From IMG/VR virus record IMGVR_UViG_3300046804_003910, positions 1 through 57,042 of that record: a stretch of DNA of 57,042 bases. One strand, written 5' to 3'. Source of the DNA: a virus. Shown piece after piece: positions 30,622 through 41,200 of the stretch. The notes beneath the pieces were generated by a model. That model searched no databases and was not told the origin of the DNA. It saw only the letters and a program-made list of their open reading frames with translations. Position 1 is the first letter of the stretch. Each line of letters starts with the position of its first letter. The position numbers were made by a program, and so were the translations under genes.

Positions 30622-31553
30622 CTACTTTTCAAAATGTAAGATCTATTACGGAAAAAAATAAAAGTTCTATATTAGAAGATAACTTAAAAAGTTTCTTAGA
30701 CTGGTCCTTTTTACACATTGGTGGATTTATTAATGTAGATATACCCACTAATGGCATAACCGGAGTGGCAGGGTTCCATTCTTTGCAAAAGTCTAATGAT
30801 ACAACTATCAAAGGTAATAAATTGTGGGAAGCCCCCAGAAAGGATTGGGTTTATGAATCTGGCGTTTCTTATAGTGGTTCGATCCCAAACTCATTTTCTG
30901 GATTATATTTAAATGGAGTATTTTTACCATCGCCATCAGGGAGTGGTAATTATACATATTCGGTCAATTATCCATTGGGTCAAATATTATTTGATAATCC
31001 AGTATCATCCAGCAGCAAAGTATCGGCCAGTTATTCATATAGAAATGTACAAATTTATAAAGCTAGTGAAAATTCATGGTGGAAAGAAATACAAAAAGAA
31101 ACGTATAATCCCTCTAATTACAAATTAAATGGTGACTTTAGCATATCATCATCCCACAGAGCGCAACTTCCATGCATAATATTAGAGTTATCTCCAAGGA
31201 TACAATTAAAACCACACTCATTAGGAACTACTGAGAACATATGGGAGCAAGAAGTATTTTTACATGTTTTTGCAGAAACTGGCTATCAACGCAACATATT
31301 AGTAGATATACTATTATCACAAAAAGATAAAGTAATTTGGCTATATAATAGTAATAGTGTTGCCCAAAATGAGAAATATCCATTAAATAAATATGGTAAT
31401 ATTAATACTAATGGCTATAATTATCCTCAATTGGTTGACGCTTTTAGACACAAGTGGTGTACTATTAATAATAGTACTGTTGGAGAAATTAATAATTTAA
31501 GTAATAGTTTATTTAATAGTATAGTTCGTTGGTCAATAGAAATTTTTCCATGA
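30618..31553 (+). CDS. Neck/tail-terminator-region protein (311 aa)
   Basis: Coupled to the previous gene by ATGA. Segments FLDWSFLHIGGFINVDIPTNG, YLNGVFLPSPSGSGNYTYSVNY, and LPCIILELSPRIQLKPHSLG point to a beta-rich structural protein. A 'llDilLsqkDkviwLYnsn' segment lies near the C-terminus. It lies just before the tail tube gene, where tail terminators are found, but it is longer than most terminators. No named family recognised. Confidence 0.55.
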   Translation: MTTFQNVRSITEKNKSSILEDNLKSFLDWSFLHIGGFINVDIPTNGITGVAGFHSLQKSNDTTIKGNKLWEAPRKDWVYESGVSYSGSIPNSFSGLYLNGVFLPSPSGSGNYTYSVNYPLGQILFDNPVSSSSKVSASYSYRNVQIYKASENSWWKEIQKETYNPSNYKLNGDFSISSSHRAQLPCIILELSPRIQLKPHSLGTTENIWEQEVFLHVFAETGYQRNILVDILLSQKDKVIWLYNSNSVAQNEKYPLNKYGNINTNGYNYPQLVDAFRHKWCTINNSTVGEINNLSNSLFNSIVRWSIEIFP

Positions 31554-31557
31554 TTTG

Positions 31558-31580
31558 GTGTAATAACAATCATACTATCA
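31558..31580 (+). promoter_or_regulatory. Weak candidate promoter before the tail tube gene
   Basis: GTGTAATAACAATCATACTAT in the 73-bp gap before the major tail protein. It shares GTGTA with other candidates; the match is weak, but a highly expressed gene follows. Confidence 0.25.
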
Positions 31581-31626
31581 GTACCAAGACAAAACACTCT
31601 TTACAACCTTATATCGGAGAATAACA

Positions 31627-32727
31627 ATGGCAAATAACAGAATTTTTTATGCCACACAGGCTATAGCACTAAAGCCACAGACCGGAGACGGAGCAATTCG
31701 TTCAGGGTGGTATTTTCCTCGCGGAGTTCAGAGTGTTGGTATCACAACCAACTTTGGATTAGAGCAAATTTTCCAACTTGGACAGATCGAACTATATGAC
31801 AATATTGAAGACGTTCCAGAAATTGAAGTAACTTTAAATAAGGTTATTGACGGAACACCTCCATTATATCTTATGGCGATGGGTGGTTCTGATGGTATCA
31901 GTGGAGCCAATGGTAAAGAATTAGTTAATCTAGCAAATAATAGAGTTAATTTCCGTTTAGGTGTTTGGGCAGATACATTACCAGCCGCTACCGGAACTCC
32001 ACAGCAGTATGTAGATTGCAGTGGTATGTATTTGTCAAGTGTTAGTTATACCATTCCTGTGGATGGCAATTCTACAGAAGATATTACTCTAGTAGGAAAT
32101 AACAAAGTATGGAATAGCGGAATATTAGGGGGTGGTATGAGCAGTGCCTTCAGTAGTGCTAATGATGCTGGAACAATGACAGCACCATCTATCGCTAGAC
32201 GCTATAAGTTCAATAAAGCAGGAAGTGTTGTTCCAACCGGAGCTGGTGGAGGTATTCCAGTTCCAGTAGGCCAAACACTACCATATTTACAAAATGTCAC
32301 AGTTAGCACAGACCTTGGTCGTGAAGCTATCTATGAGCTAGGTCGCATGGCTCCTTATCATAGATATGTTACATTCCCAGTAGAAGTAACAAGCGAATTC
32401 GAGATTATTGCTTCTAGTGGAGACGCAGTAAATGCTGCTGACTTCTCTGATTTAACTGCAGATTGCAGTACTGTTTATCGTAATTTACAAGATAAAACTG
32501 TTTTCATCACAGTCTGTGGAAGTGGTGGAGATAGTTCATTAGGTCTTGATCTTGGTAGTAAAAACAAATTAACAAGTGTTAACTATAGTGGCGGAGATAC
32601 TGGTGGTGGAAATGCTACTGTTACATATAGTTATCAGACCTTTAATAAATTAGTGGTTATAGCATCAGGCTCATTTGCTTCTGAGGATTGGGTTGATACA
32701 GATAATGATAGTATAATTGGAGACTAA
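31627..32727 (+). CDS. Major tail tube protein with duplicated tube domain (366 aa)
   Basis: Position just upstream of the tail-assembly and tape-measure genes, the ribosome site TCGGAG and the higher G+C of an abundant protein identify the tail tube subunit. The protein has two similar halves. Residues 35-76 (QSVGITTNFGLEQIFQLGQI, then VPEIEVTLNKVIDG) match residues 222-265 (QNVTVSTDLGREAIYELGRM, then FPVEVTSEFEIIASSG). Such an internal duplication is known in phage T5 pb6, where trimers replace the usual hexamer ring. The same is probable here. It would assemble around the tape measure. Confidence 0.82.
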   Translation: MANNRIFYATQAIALKPQTGDGAIRSGWYFPRGVQSVGITTNFGLEQIFQLGQIELYDNIEDVPEIEVTLNKVIDGTPPLYLMAMGGSDGISGANGKELVNLANNRVNFRLGVWADTLPAATGTPQQYVDCSGMYLSSVSYTIPVDGNSTEDITLVGNNKVWNSGILGGGMSSAFSSANDAGTMTAPSIARRYKFNKAGSVVPTGAGGGIPVPVGQTLPYLQNVTVSTDLGREAIYELGRMAPYHRYVTFPVEVTSEFEIIASSGDAVNAADFSDLTADCSTVYRNLQDKTVFITVCGSGGDSSLGLDLGSKNKLTSVNYSGGDTGGGNATVTYSYQTFNKLVVIASGSFASEDWVDTDNDSIIGD

Positions 32728-32790
32728 TTAAGTTAAAGTTTAAGGTATTGTAAGTAGACACTGGATTTTAGTGATCGGACAAAGGAACTT

Positions 32791-32937
32791 ATGGAAGATT
32801 TATTTATTATAATAGGAAAACTTTATGTTGATATGCATAATATCCAAAAGATATTAGAGCATATGCAGCAACAGATTAAAGATAAAGATTCGGAAATTAT
32901 AAAACTAAAACAGCAAATCAGGAAACAGGATGAATGA
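32791..32937 (+). CDS. Small coiled-coil protein (48 aa)
   Basis: ATG at 32791 follows AAAGGAAC. The sequence (MEDLFIIIGKLYVDMHNIQK, then ILEHMQQQIKDKDSEIIKLK and QQIRKQDE) is a continuous helix with heptad spacing. It overlaps the next gene by 8 bp. It may be a small assembly factor. The gene is short but the ribosome site, overlap and heptads support it. Confidence 0.6.
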   Translation: MEDLFIIIGKLYVDMHNIQKILEHMQQQIKDKDSEIIKLKQQIRKQDE

Positions 32938-33973
32938 TGCCGACTTTGAGCTGTTATTATATAGGATTCTATCAGGAAAAATTAAATTTTATTACAATAA
33001 TGAACAATATGAGCTACGAACTCCAACTGCTGAAATAAGATATGATGCAGAATTACTCTATAATAATATTCTTAATGAAGAAAAATTTGATGAATGGATT
33101 AGATTAGAAAATTTAGATTATATATTGATTAATTTGGGCTTGTGGACTAAGGATACAAACATTATTATCAAAGATATAGAAAAAAAAATTGAAAGATCAA
33201 AAGTAGAGTTATTTTTAAATTGTATACTCATGGATAAAGTTAAAAAAATAAAAAAAGAATTAAATAATTTTAGGAATCAACTAAATACTATTATGAATCA
33301 TAAAAATGAAATGTATTCTAATACTTTGGAAGGTTATGCTTCTAGCATAAAAAATGAATATATTATATGTAAAACATTATTTAAAAACAATAAACCTGTT
33401 TTTCAATACAGTAACCATAATAATCAAACCTCCTATGTACATTTCAATCATATAGTTATGGAAATTAATAAACAAAATATTTCTATAGAACAATATAAAG
33501 CATTAGCAAGACATAATATTTGGAGATCTTATTGGGGATGTAATAAAGAAAATTTATTTAATCAATCTGTTTCTGATTGGACAGAGGATCAAAGAACCCT
33601 TGTTAATATTAGTAGAATGTACGATAATGTTTATAATCATCCAGAATGTCCAGATGATAAAGTTATAGAAGATGACGACATGCTAGATGGCTGGATGATA
33701 TATCAACAAGATCAAGCAAAGAAAAATAAGAAACAAGACCAAATTGATAAACTTAATCCTAAACTAAAAAATGCACAAGAAGTATTTATAACTCCATCTG
33801 GTAAAGAAGATGTTTCTGAGATTATGGGGCTAAATTCTGCTGAAAGCTTGGCAAAGATTAAAAATAGAACTAATATAATTAATAAAAGTGGTAGTGTTAA
33901 TGCTATAAATTTGCCAGATGTTCAATCTGATTTAAGACAACAAATATTAGCAGCCAATAAATCTAAACAATAG
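32930..33973 (+). CDS. Tail-assembly region protein (347 aa)
   Basis: Overlaps the 48-aa gene. The N-terminal half is helical and Lys/Asn-rich. The middle has WRSYWGCNKENLFNQSVSDW, then TEDQRTLVNISRMYDNVYNH, PECPDDKVIEDDDMLDGWMI, a highly characteristic acidic motif block that I associate with tail genes of T4-like and other large environmental phages. The C-terminus is flexible. Its place between tail tube and tape measure fits tail-assembly chaperones or tape-measure chaperones. Exact role unknown. Confidence 0.6.
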   Translation: MNDADFELLLYRILSGKIKFYYNNEQYELRTPTAEIRYDAELLYNNILNEEKFDEWIRLENLDYILINLGLWTKDTNIIIKDIEKKIERSKVELFLNCILMDKVKKIKKELNNFRNQLNTIMNHKNEMYSNTLEGYASSIKNEYIICKTLFKNNKPVFQYSNHNNQTSYVHFNHIVMEINKQNISIEQYKALARHNIWRSYWGCNKENLFNQSVSDWTEDQRTLVNISRMYDNVYNHPECPDDKVIEDDDMLDGWMIYQQDQAKKNKKQDQIDKLNPKLKNAQEVFITPSGKEDVSEIMGLNSAESLAKIKNRTNIINKSGSVNAINLPDVQSDLRQQILAANKSKQ

Positions 33974-33981
33974 GACTTATT

Positions 33982-34278
33982 ATGACAAACGAAGAAAAAG
34001 AACTAGCCGATAAAATATATAAAAGAATACAAACAACTATGATAGGCGCTTTAGCTAGATTTGAAAATACATTTGGTTACCTCTGGGACGAAGATTCTGT
34101 CCAAGGAGATAAGTATGCAGATATGTGGGAATATACTAGAAATAGCATATTAAATAATGGAAATAAACAATCAAGAGGCGCTGTTAATGATATTGGAGAA
34201 ACATTTAACAAACTAAATAATACCATAAATAATAAATACAATTATCAATTTCGTATTAAAAATAACCCAGGAGAGTAA
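33982..34278 (+). CDS. Small helical tail-region protein (98 aa)
   Basis: The gene begins 9 nt after the previous stop. MTNEEKELADKIYKRIQTTM, then IGALARFENTFGYLWDEDS and KYADMWEYTRNSILNNGN: mostly helical, acidic and aromatic. It resembles short assembly partners of tail genes, but no family can be named. It is followed after 2 nt by the 303-aa gene. Confidence 0.6.
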   Translation: MTNEEKELADKIYKRIQTTMIGALARFENTFGYLWDEDSVQGDKYADMWEYTRNSILNNGNKQSRGAVNDIGETFNKLNNTINNKYNYQFRIKNNPGE

Positions 34279-34280
34279 TT

Positions 34281-35192
34281 ATGAAGACTAAAACTTTTAA
34301 GTCAACTATTGACGGCGTTGAAAAAGAATTCCTAGTAAAAACACCATCTTTGAATGATCAGAGAGAGGCTCAAAAGATATATAATCAGGCTTTTACAGAC
34401 GCTATTAAAAGCAAAAGCGTTGTGAGAGCTAAATTAGATGATCTATTAGAAGATCAGGGATTATGGAATGACGAGAAACAGGCCAAGTTCACCACTCTAC
34501 AAAAAGAATTATTAGATGGCGAGAAAAGACTTGCTAAGGGTGGTTTTAGTTTAAACGAGGCCAAAGACCTTGCTATTAAAATGAAGGCCGTACGAGATGA
34601 AATACGAGACCTAATCAGTGTCCGCACATCTCTGGATAATCATAGCGCAGAAGGACAGGCGGATAATGCTAGATTTAACTATTTAGTCAGTGTTTGTGTG
34701 GTGTATAATGATACTAAACAACCATATTTTAACAATATGGAAGACTACCTAAATAGATCAACAGATCCTGTTGGTTTATCAGGAGCTCAAAATTTGGCTA
34801 ACATGCTTTATGGTTTGGATAATGATTACGAAAGTAATTTACCAGAAAACAAATTCTTGAAAAAGTATAAATTTGTTGATGATAAGTTACGTTTAGTTGA
34901 TAAAAAGGGCAGATTAATAGATGTTGAAGGTAGACTAATAGACGAGAGTGGCAGATTTATCGACGAAGAGGGTAATTTTGTTGATAAGTATGGTAATAAG
35001 GTAAATTCCGATGGAGATTACATTGTTGATCCACAGCCTTTCTTGGATGACAGTGGAAATCCAATTGTTTTAGAAGAAGATAAAAAAGATGAACCAAAAG
35101 TTGCAAGCCCAGAAACTGTATCAGAAGTTACATCTGCGCCAGAAGCAGCAGTTGTTGCTGAAAACAAAACTGAACCAGTCGCAACAGCTTAA
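34281..35192 (+). CDS. Tail-assembly chaperone candidate with short repeats (303 aa)
   Basis: N-terminal domain (KTFKSTIDGVEKEFLVKTPSLNDQREAQKIYNQAF) and central helices, then FNYLVSVCVVYNDTKQPYFN. Residues about 200-245 contain a run of short near-repeats of the type (R/F)(L/I)(V/I)D-(K/E)-G: LVDKKGR, LIDVEGR, LIDESGR, FIDEEGN, FVDKYGN. The end is acidic and Ala/Val/Pro-rich. The position directly before the tape measure is that of chaperones that coat it before tube assembly. No frameshift signal was found, so the usual two-product chaperone is not evident. Confidence 0.6.
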   Translation: MKTKTFKSTIDGVEKEFLVKTPSLNDQREAQKIYNQAFTDAIKSKSVVRAKLDDLLEDQGLWNDEKQAKFTTLQKELLDGEKRLAKGGFSLNEAKDLAIKMKAVRDEIRDLISVRTSLDNHSAEGQADNARFNYLVSVCVVYNDTKQPYFNNMEDYLNRSTDPVGLSGAQNLANMLYGLDNDYESNLPENKFLKKYKFVDDKLRLVDKKGRLIDVEGRLIDESGRFIDEEGNFVDKYGNKVNSDGDYIVDPQPFLDDSGNPIVLEEDKKDEPKVASPETVSEVTSAPEAAVVAENKTEPVATA

Positions 35193-35217
35193 TTATTTTA
35201 ATAGTTTCATTTTTTCT

Positions 35218-35263
35218 ATATTCCCAATAATGGAAGATGCTCTGTTATTGGGAATATTTTTTT
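35218..35263 (+). terminator. Rho-independent terminator before the tape measure gene
   Basis: ATATTCCCAATAA (35218-35230) pairs with TTATTGGGAATAT (35245-35257) over 13 bp and is followed by a T-run to 35263. The tape measure gene starts 27 bp later, so its transcription must come from read-through or a promoter inside this stretch, which I cannot see. Confidence 0.9.
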
Positions 35264-35289
35264 ATAATTAATTAGGATAAATAAAAAAT

Positions 35290-38200
35290 ATGGCACAAGG
35301 ATTTAATCTTACGGCCCAGCTTAATTTAGTTGGACCAACAAATGTGAGACAAATAGCATCTCAGATCAGGAGAGATCTTGGTACTGTTGATGCAACTGTA
35401 AACTTTAAATTAGATCCGGCAGCAACAAAAAATGTTACAGCTTTAAATACGGCGCTCAAACAACTAAATACAACACTAAATGCAACTAATACATCTGCAA
35501 CTTCTGCAGCCAATGCTATAAAAAATCTGAGCAGCAGCATTAATTCTGTAAAAGCTAATAACTTGTCCAAACAACTTAATAGTGCAGCAAAAGCCACTAG
35601 CAATCTTAATAAGTCCAACAATAAGATCCAAAGCTCTATTGCTGGTGCTAGTAATGAAATGCAAGAATTCGGCAAGCAAGCTGGACTTGCTGTTAGAAGA
35701 TTTACGGCATTTGCTACTGTCACTAGTGTTATATATGGATTAACAAATAGTATTAATAGAGGAGTTCAAGCATTTATTGATTATGATAAAGAATTGGTTA
35801 GATTACAACAGGTTACAGGTCAGTCTTTAAAAGGTTTATCTTCACTACAATCTGCTATTACAAATTTAGCAACATCTCTAGGAGTAGGATCAAAAGAATT
35901 AACCACAGTTGCTGTTACTTTGGCTCAGGCTGGATTAAGCGCTAAGGATACAGAGAAATCTTTGAAGGCTTTAGCATTAAGTAGTTTAGCTCCATCATTT
36001 GACAATATGAATGAAACGGTCGAAGGTAGTATTGCTTTAATGAGACAGTTCGGAATAGGTGCTGTAGATTTGGAAAAAGCGCTAGGTTCTGTAAATGCTG
36101 TTGCTGCAAAGTTTGCTGTAGAAGCTAGTGATATTATCACAGCTATACAGCGTACCGGTGGTGTGTTTGCAACAGCCAGTAGAGGAGTCAGCGAAGGAAC
36201 AGATGCGTTAAACGAATTTATAGCAGTATTTACTAGCGTAAGAGCAACAACTCGTGAAAGTGCAGAAACTATTGCTACCGGTTTAAGAACTATTTTTACA
36301 AGAATACAACGTGGAGATACTATTGATGCACTGAAAGAATTTGGAGTTAATTTAACAGACGCTCAAGGAAAATTCGTTGGAGCATACAAAGCTGTTGAGT
36401 TATTAAGTAAAGGATTAAATTCTATAGATCCTAGAGATCTAAAATTCTCACAGATAGTTGAAGAACTTGGTGGATTTCGACAAATTGGAAAAGTTATCCC
36501 ATTAATTCAACAGTTCGCCACTGCACAACAAGCCTTAGCAGTAGCCCAACAAGGACAAGGCTCTTTAGCCGAGGACGCTGCTACAGGACAAAAAAGCTTA
36601 GCAAATCAAATATCAAAAGTTAAAGAACAATTTTTTGCCCTATTTAGAGAGATTGGTCAAAGTCAAGGATTCCAAACTTTAGCCAAAGGAGCACTTAATT
36701 TAGCAAGCGCATTAATAAAAATCCTTGATGCTACTAAATCTTTATTACCAGCATTAAGTGTGGTATTAGCTTTTAAAGGATCAAAAGCATTAACGGAATT
36801 TGTTGGTGGTTTGGGCAGAGGTTTTAGAAGAGGTCCTGATAATAAAGCTGGAGCTGGTAAAAACGAACCATTTGCTCGCGGAGGTGTTGTTAAAAAGTTT
36901 GCCAGAGGAGGTGTTGTTCCTGGTAGCGGTAATAGAGATACTGTTCCGGCAATGTTAACCCCAGGAGAGTTTGTTATACGAAAAAAGGCTGTTGAAACTA
37001 TTGGTGCTGATAATCTTCATAATATGAATAAGTATGGAACTGGCGGAAGTATAAGAAAAGGAACATCAAATAGAAGAAGAAAATTTGCCAAGGGTGGTAA
37101 AGCAGCTAAATTAGCTAGCATAGATGGTGACTTTAGGGCGGTTGATGGAGATACATTTGATGCTACGGTGACTCCAACAGGAGATCAGTTCACAGCAAGA
37201 TTTAGAGTTGCTGAATTTGATACGTATGAAGGAAGAGGAAAAGCTAGTTTAGTTTCTGCGGATAAAGCAAAAAAAATAATGTCATTAAATAAAGGTAAAC
37301 CTCCGTTAGAAGAATCTTCTGGAAGATATAAGGTTCCAAAAGACTATAAAGTAACTAAAAATGACACAGCAGCAACGGCGGCACAAGAAGCAAAAAAAGA
37401 ACTACAAAGTAAACTGGATCAATTCGTAGGACCAGAAGCAGCTAAAAAAACAGTTCCTGGCGGAGGCGGTGTTGGTAGATATTTAGCTAAAACTGGATTC
37501 TCTATGCCAGATAGTTTGACAACAGGAAGAAAATGGGATGAAAAAGGAAAAGAACTTCTTAATGTTGGAGGTGTTGTTAAAAAATTTATGGCGGGTGGAA
37601 AAGCTCCAGAAGTTGTATTCGGAACAGGACAAACAAAATTTCCCAAGCGTATAACAAATGCCTATGCTAAAGAACTACAGAAAAAACTAGATTCAGAAAG
37701 AGTAAATAATGCTTTCGATCCTTATCCGACCAATGAAAGAATAACAATCGATCCTGCAGAAGTACAACAAAAATTTCAGGGCGAACCTTTTGATCGTAAA
37801 AGATTTTTAAGCTTATTTAATACTAAAGTTAGTCGCAATGAATTAATAGGTAATCTATCTGATTTTGCTAAGTTCATAGGACTACCGGGAGAGGATTTAA
37901 GTAAAATTTTACCACAAACTATAGATTTTGGCGGAGAATTACAGCGATATGGTAATCGTGGAACATTTAGTAGAGATCCTTTTAGTACTCAAGGATATGA
38001 TACTAAGGGTCTTGAAGCTTATGGCTTTACAGCTGCTGATGAACAAGATTTATTCGGATATCAAAAATTAATAGATGAAAAAACTAAAGAAATCAAAAAA
38101 ATAATAAAAACTCCCATAGAAACATTTGAGGATGGATCATTTAGTTATGATAGTGCGGCTTTTCTTAAGGCTACGAGCGAAAAAGATGAATTAAGTAAAA

Positions 38201-41200
38201 AATTATCCGCAGTTATGGATAAAAGGGCGGTTGCTCGTAAAGCTCTTATGGAACAAAAAAAGAGTATATTAGCATCAACAGGACGCGGGTTTGTTTCATT
38301 AGCCAGTAATGCTTTTGAACGTAATCAACCAAAAAATGTATTATATCATGAATTAACACACCAACTATTTAATTCTTTACGAGCTAAATCAGAAGACAGT
38401 TTTGCCAAATATAAAGAAAGGGTATCTCAATTATTCGGTGGAGATAATGACGATTTAGCAGACGCATTTGATGCGTTGGGTGGAAGTTATAACAGCGCGG
38501 ATGTTGTTTATGGACGCTCTTATAAGAATGGTTTACTTGATACTGTTTTACAAAATTTAAGACAAGGGACTATTAACTCAGGGGGAAGAAGCGCAAATCC
38601 TGAACTATCTAAAGAAGCATACTCTATGTGGGTAGAGTCTGGACAAAAAAAGAATGCTCGCGAATATCGTCCAATAAATCCAAAAATTAATGAGATACTA
38701 TTAAAAGGCGGACAGAGACAAGACACAATAGATAAAGTAGAAGATTATGGTAAAGAAGAATTTTTAACTACACTTATTCAGAATGCTCCTAAATTAGATT
38801 CTAATATGCAAGGAATTTTAGATTCCACTTTAAATGAATTATTAGGAAATGCTGGAATACAAAGACAAACCTACGCTGGCGGCGGCAAGGTTATGAGAAA
38901 CCTAGGATATATTGATTTTGATGTAATTAATGATCCAGCTAATGCTAAAACTGTTGAAAAAGCTATGAAAGAAGCTGGTGTTGATGGACCAAGAAAATAT
39001 ACTGAATATTTAATGGATTTAGCTACTAAGGCCAGAAAAAATACTAGTATTCAAAAATTAACAGCATTATATGGTGTGGCTGGTGCTGGAAAAAGCAGTA
39101 TCGCAATGGGTCGTGGAGCAAACGATATAGGAACATTAAGACAAACTAATCGTTTTCCAATATTAACGCCAGAAGATATATCTAAAGCTTCTGAGGTTAT
39201 GCTATTGAGTAGTACTGTCTCTCAAGATAAATTAGAAGGTATGTTTAAAGAAGCTGATAAAATTTATGGATTATCAACCACAACACAAGAAGAAAAAGAT
39301 AGAGTTCGTAAACAAAGAACAATGAGAGATGTTAGTGGTATAGGTCTATTTGGCAGAGAGGCTGGTAGTACCACAGGCGCTCCAACTGATACCGCAAAAG
39401 AAGAAGCTCTTTTAATGGATAGATTTGGAGATAAAACAACTATTTTGGGACGAGGAGATTCTAATAGACTACGCAGAAAAAAAGGAAATGAATTAGTAGA
39501 AATAACAAAGAAAAAACTAGCCTTTACATGGGGAGGATTTGCTCCAACAACAGCAGGACACGAATCTATTATGGAAGCAGCAAAAGCTGCTGGTATACCT
39601 TATGAAGATTTTATAGCTTTGGTTGGAGCTAATGAAGGTATAGATGCTAAAAGCTATAGAACAGCAGTATTTGATCAAGACTTCAGATTAGCATTAGCAA
39701 AAGCGGGATTTGGATCAAAGGGTGCCTCTGTATTACCAAAAGCTTTCGGAGATATGAGTGTTCCATTAGCTTTTGACATGGGAGAGAAGGGTGGCCGTAG
39801 ACAGATTACACTAGCTGGTGAAGGAAGTATGGCTTTTGTTGCAGATAAAACAGAGCAACAAATGGAGAAATATAAAAAAGCAGGATACGGAGTTACTAAT
39901 CTAGAAAGAACGGGTGGAATTAGTGGAACCCAAGTTAGAGACCTATTACTCAATGGAGATTTAGAAGGTCTTCAGAAAATTGTTTCTCCTGGAGTATTTT
40001 CATTATTAAAAGATAATATTTCTCAATTACAAAACAGAGCTAATGTATTACCAGTATTAATAGAACAAGCAGAAGCTGCATATAAGCAAGAAGTAGCCGC
40101 TATAGACGAGCAACTAGCAGCCACAGGAATAACTCGCGCAAATAATAAAAAAGCAGAGACAGACCCAGAGTATGCCGAGCAATTAAAACTTTATCAGTCT
40201 TTAAAAGAGAAAAAGAAAAAATTAGAAACTAAAAAATCATTTGAGCCGTATCGTCTGCTTAGACAATTGGCAGACAGTGATCCTGCCAAATATGGATTAA
40301 GATTTGATACAGTTTCTTCTGCCGTTTCTGGTCCGTCTTCTGCTATGCAGCAGGCTATTCTAGAAAAGGTGGCAAAACAAACTGCTGTTAAAAAATCTTC
40401 TGGCATATTACCAGCAGAAGGAAGAGAAATCTTGAAACGATTTGGGGCCGACAGATTACCAACAGATCCTATGTTTGGTCCGTTCGCAGGAAAAACAGTA
40501 CGAGATACGGCTGAAGGTGGAAAATTAAAATATTGGAATTCCGCTTTTAGGCCAGAGACAAAAGCAGATAAGCTAGCCTATTATACTGCAACAAGAGACT
40601 ACTTAATAGATAAATTTAACGAATCTCAAGGTTCTCAAAGAGCAACAGCATTAAAAGATACTACAAATGCTGTTTTATCATCAGCACAATTAGGTCTAGT
40701 AGGATTAAATCCACTAGGATACACCGGATTATTAGGTCCAGAAACTTGGAATCTTGGTACAGACCCATCCGGCCAAGAAAGATCAATAGACGCCTCCATA
40801 GTTCAAAGAGGATTACCAAGACAGTATCAAAATGTTATTGATTACCTGAGCGGAGAAACAGAGCAACTAGTCGGCGGGGCTGCTAAATTGCTTGGTATTA
40901 ATCCTAAAAAATTAACTCAAAAACAAAGAGAAACATTAGGTCAAGGTAATATAGAAGGAGCATTATTAGAACAAATTTTTGGATCAGCAGATGCTACCAT
41001 ACTAGATGACGCTTTAAGAACTCGTCCAATAGATTTTCCAAGTGGTATCGGTCCTAAAGCAGCATCAATATTTGGCATTGATCCTGATATTCCAACAGAA
41101 GTTAAAAGAACAATAGATAGCGGTAGTAGGGCTAAGGCTGTTGAAGAATTTCAAAGATATTTTAGACAACAATATGGTATTCCTGATCCAGACAAACAAA

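Noticed and set aside
31627-32727. Tail sheath or contractile-tail gene
   Set aside because: Only one tube-like gene precedes the tape measure, and no sheath-sized beta/alpha protein or T4-type baseplate genes are present.
34281-35271. Programmed frameshift in the tail-assembly gene, with a second product ending at 35271
   Set aside because: An A6 run in GATAAAAAAGAT is present, but the heptamer is in the wrong phase for a classical -1 slip and no pseudoknot is evident.
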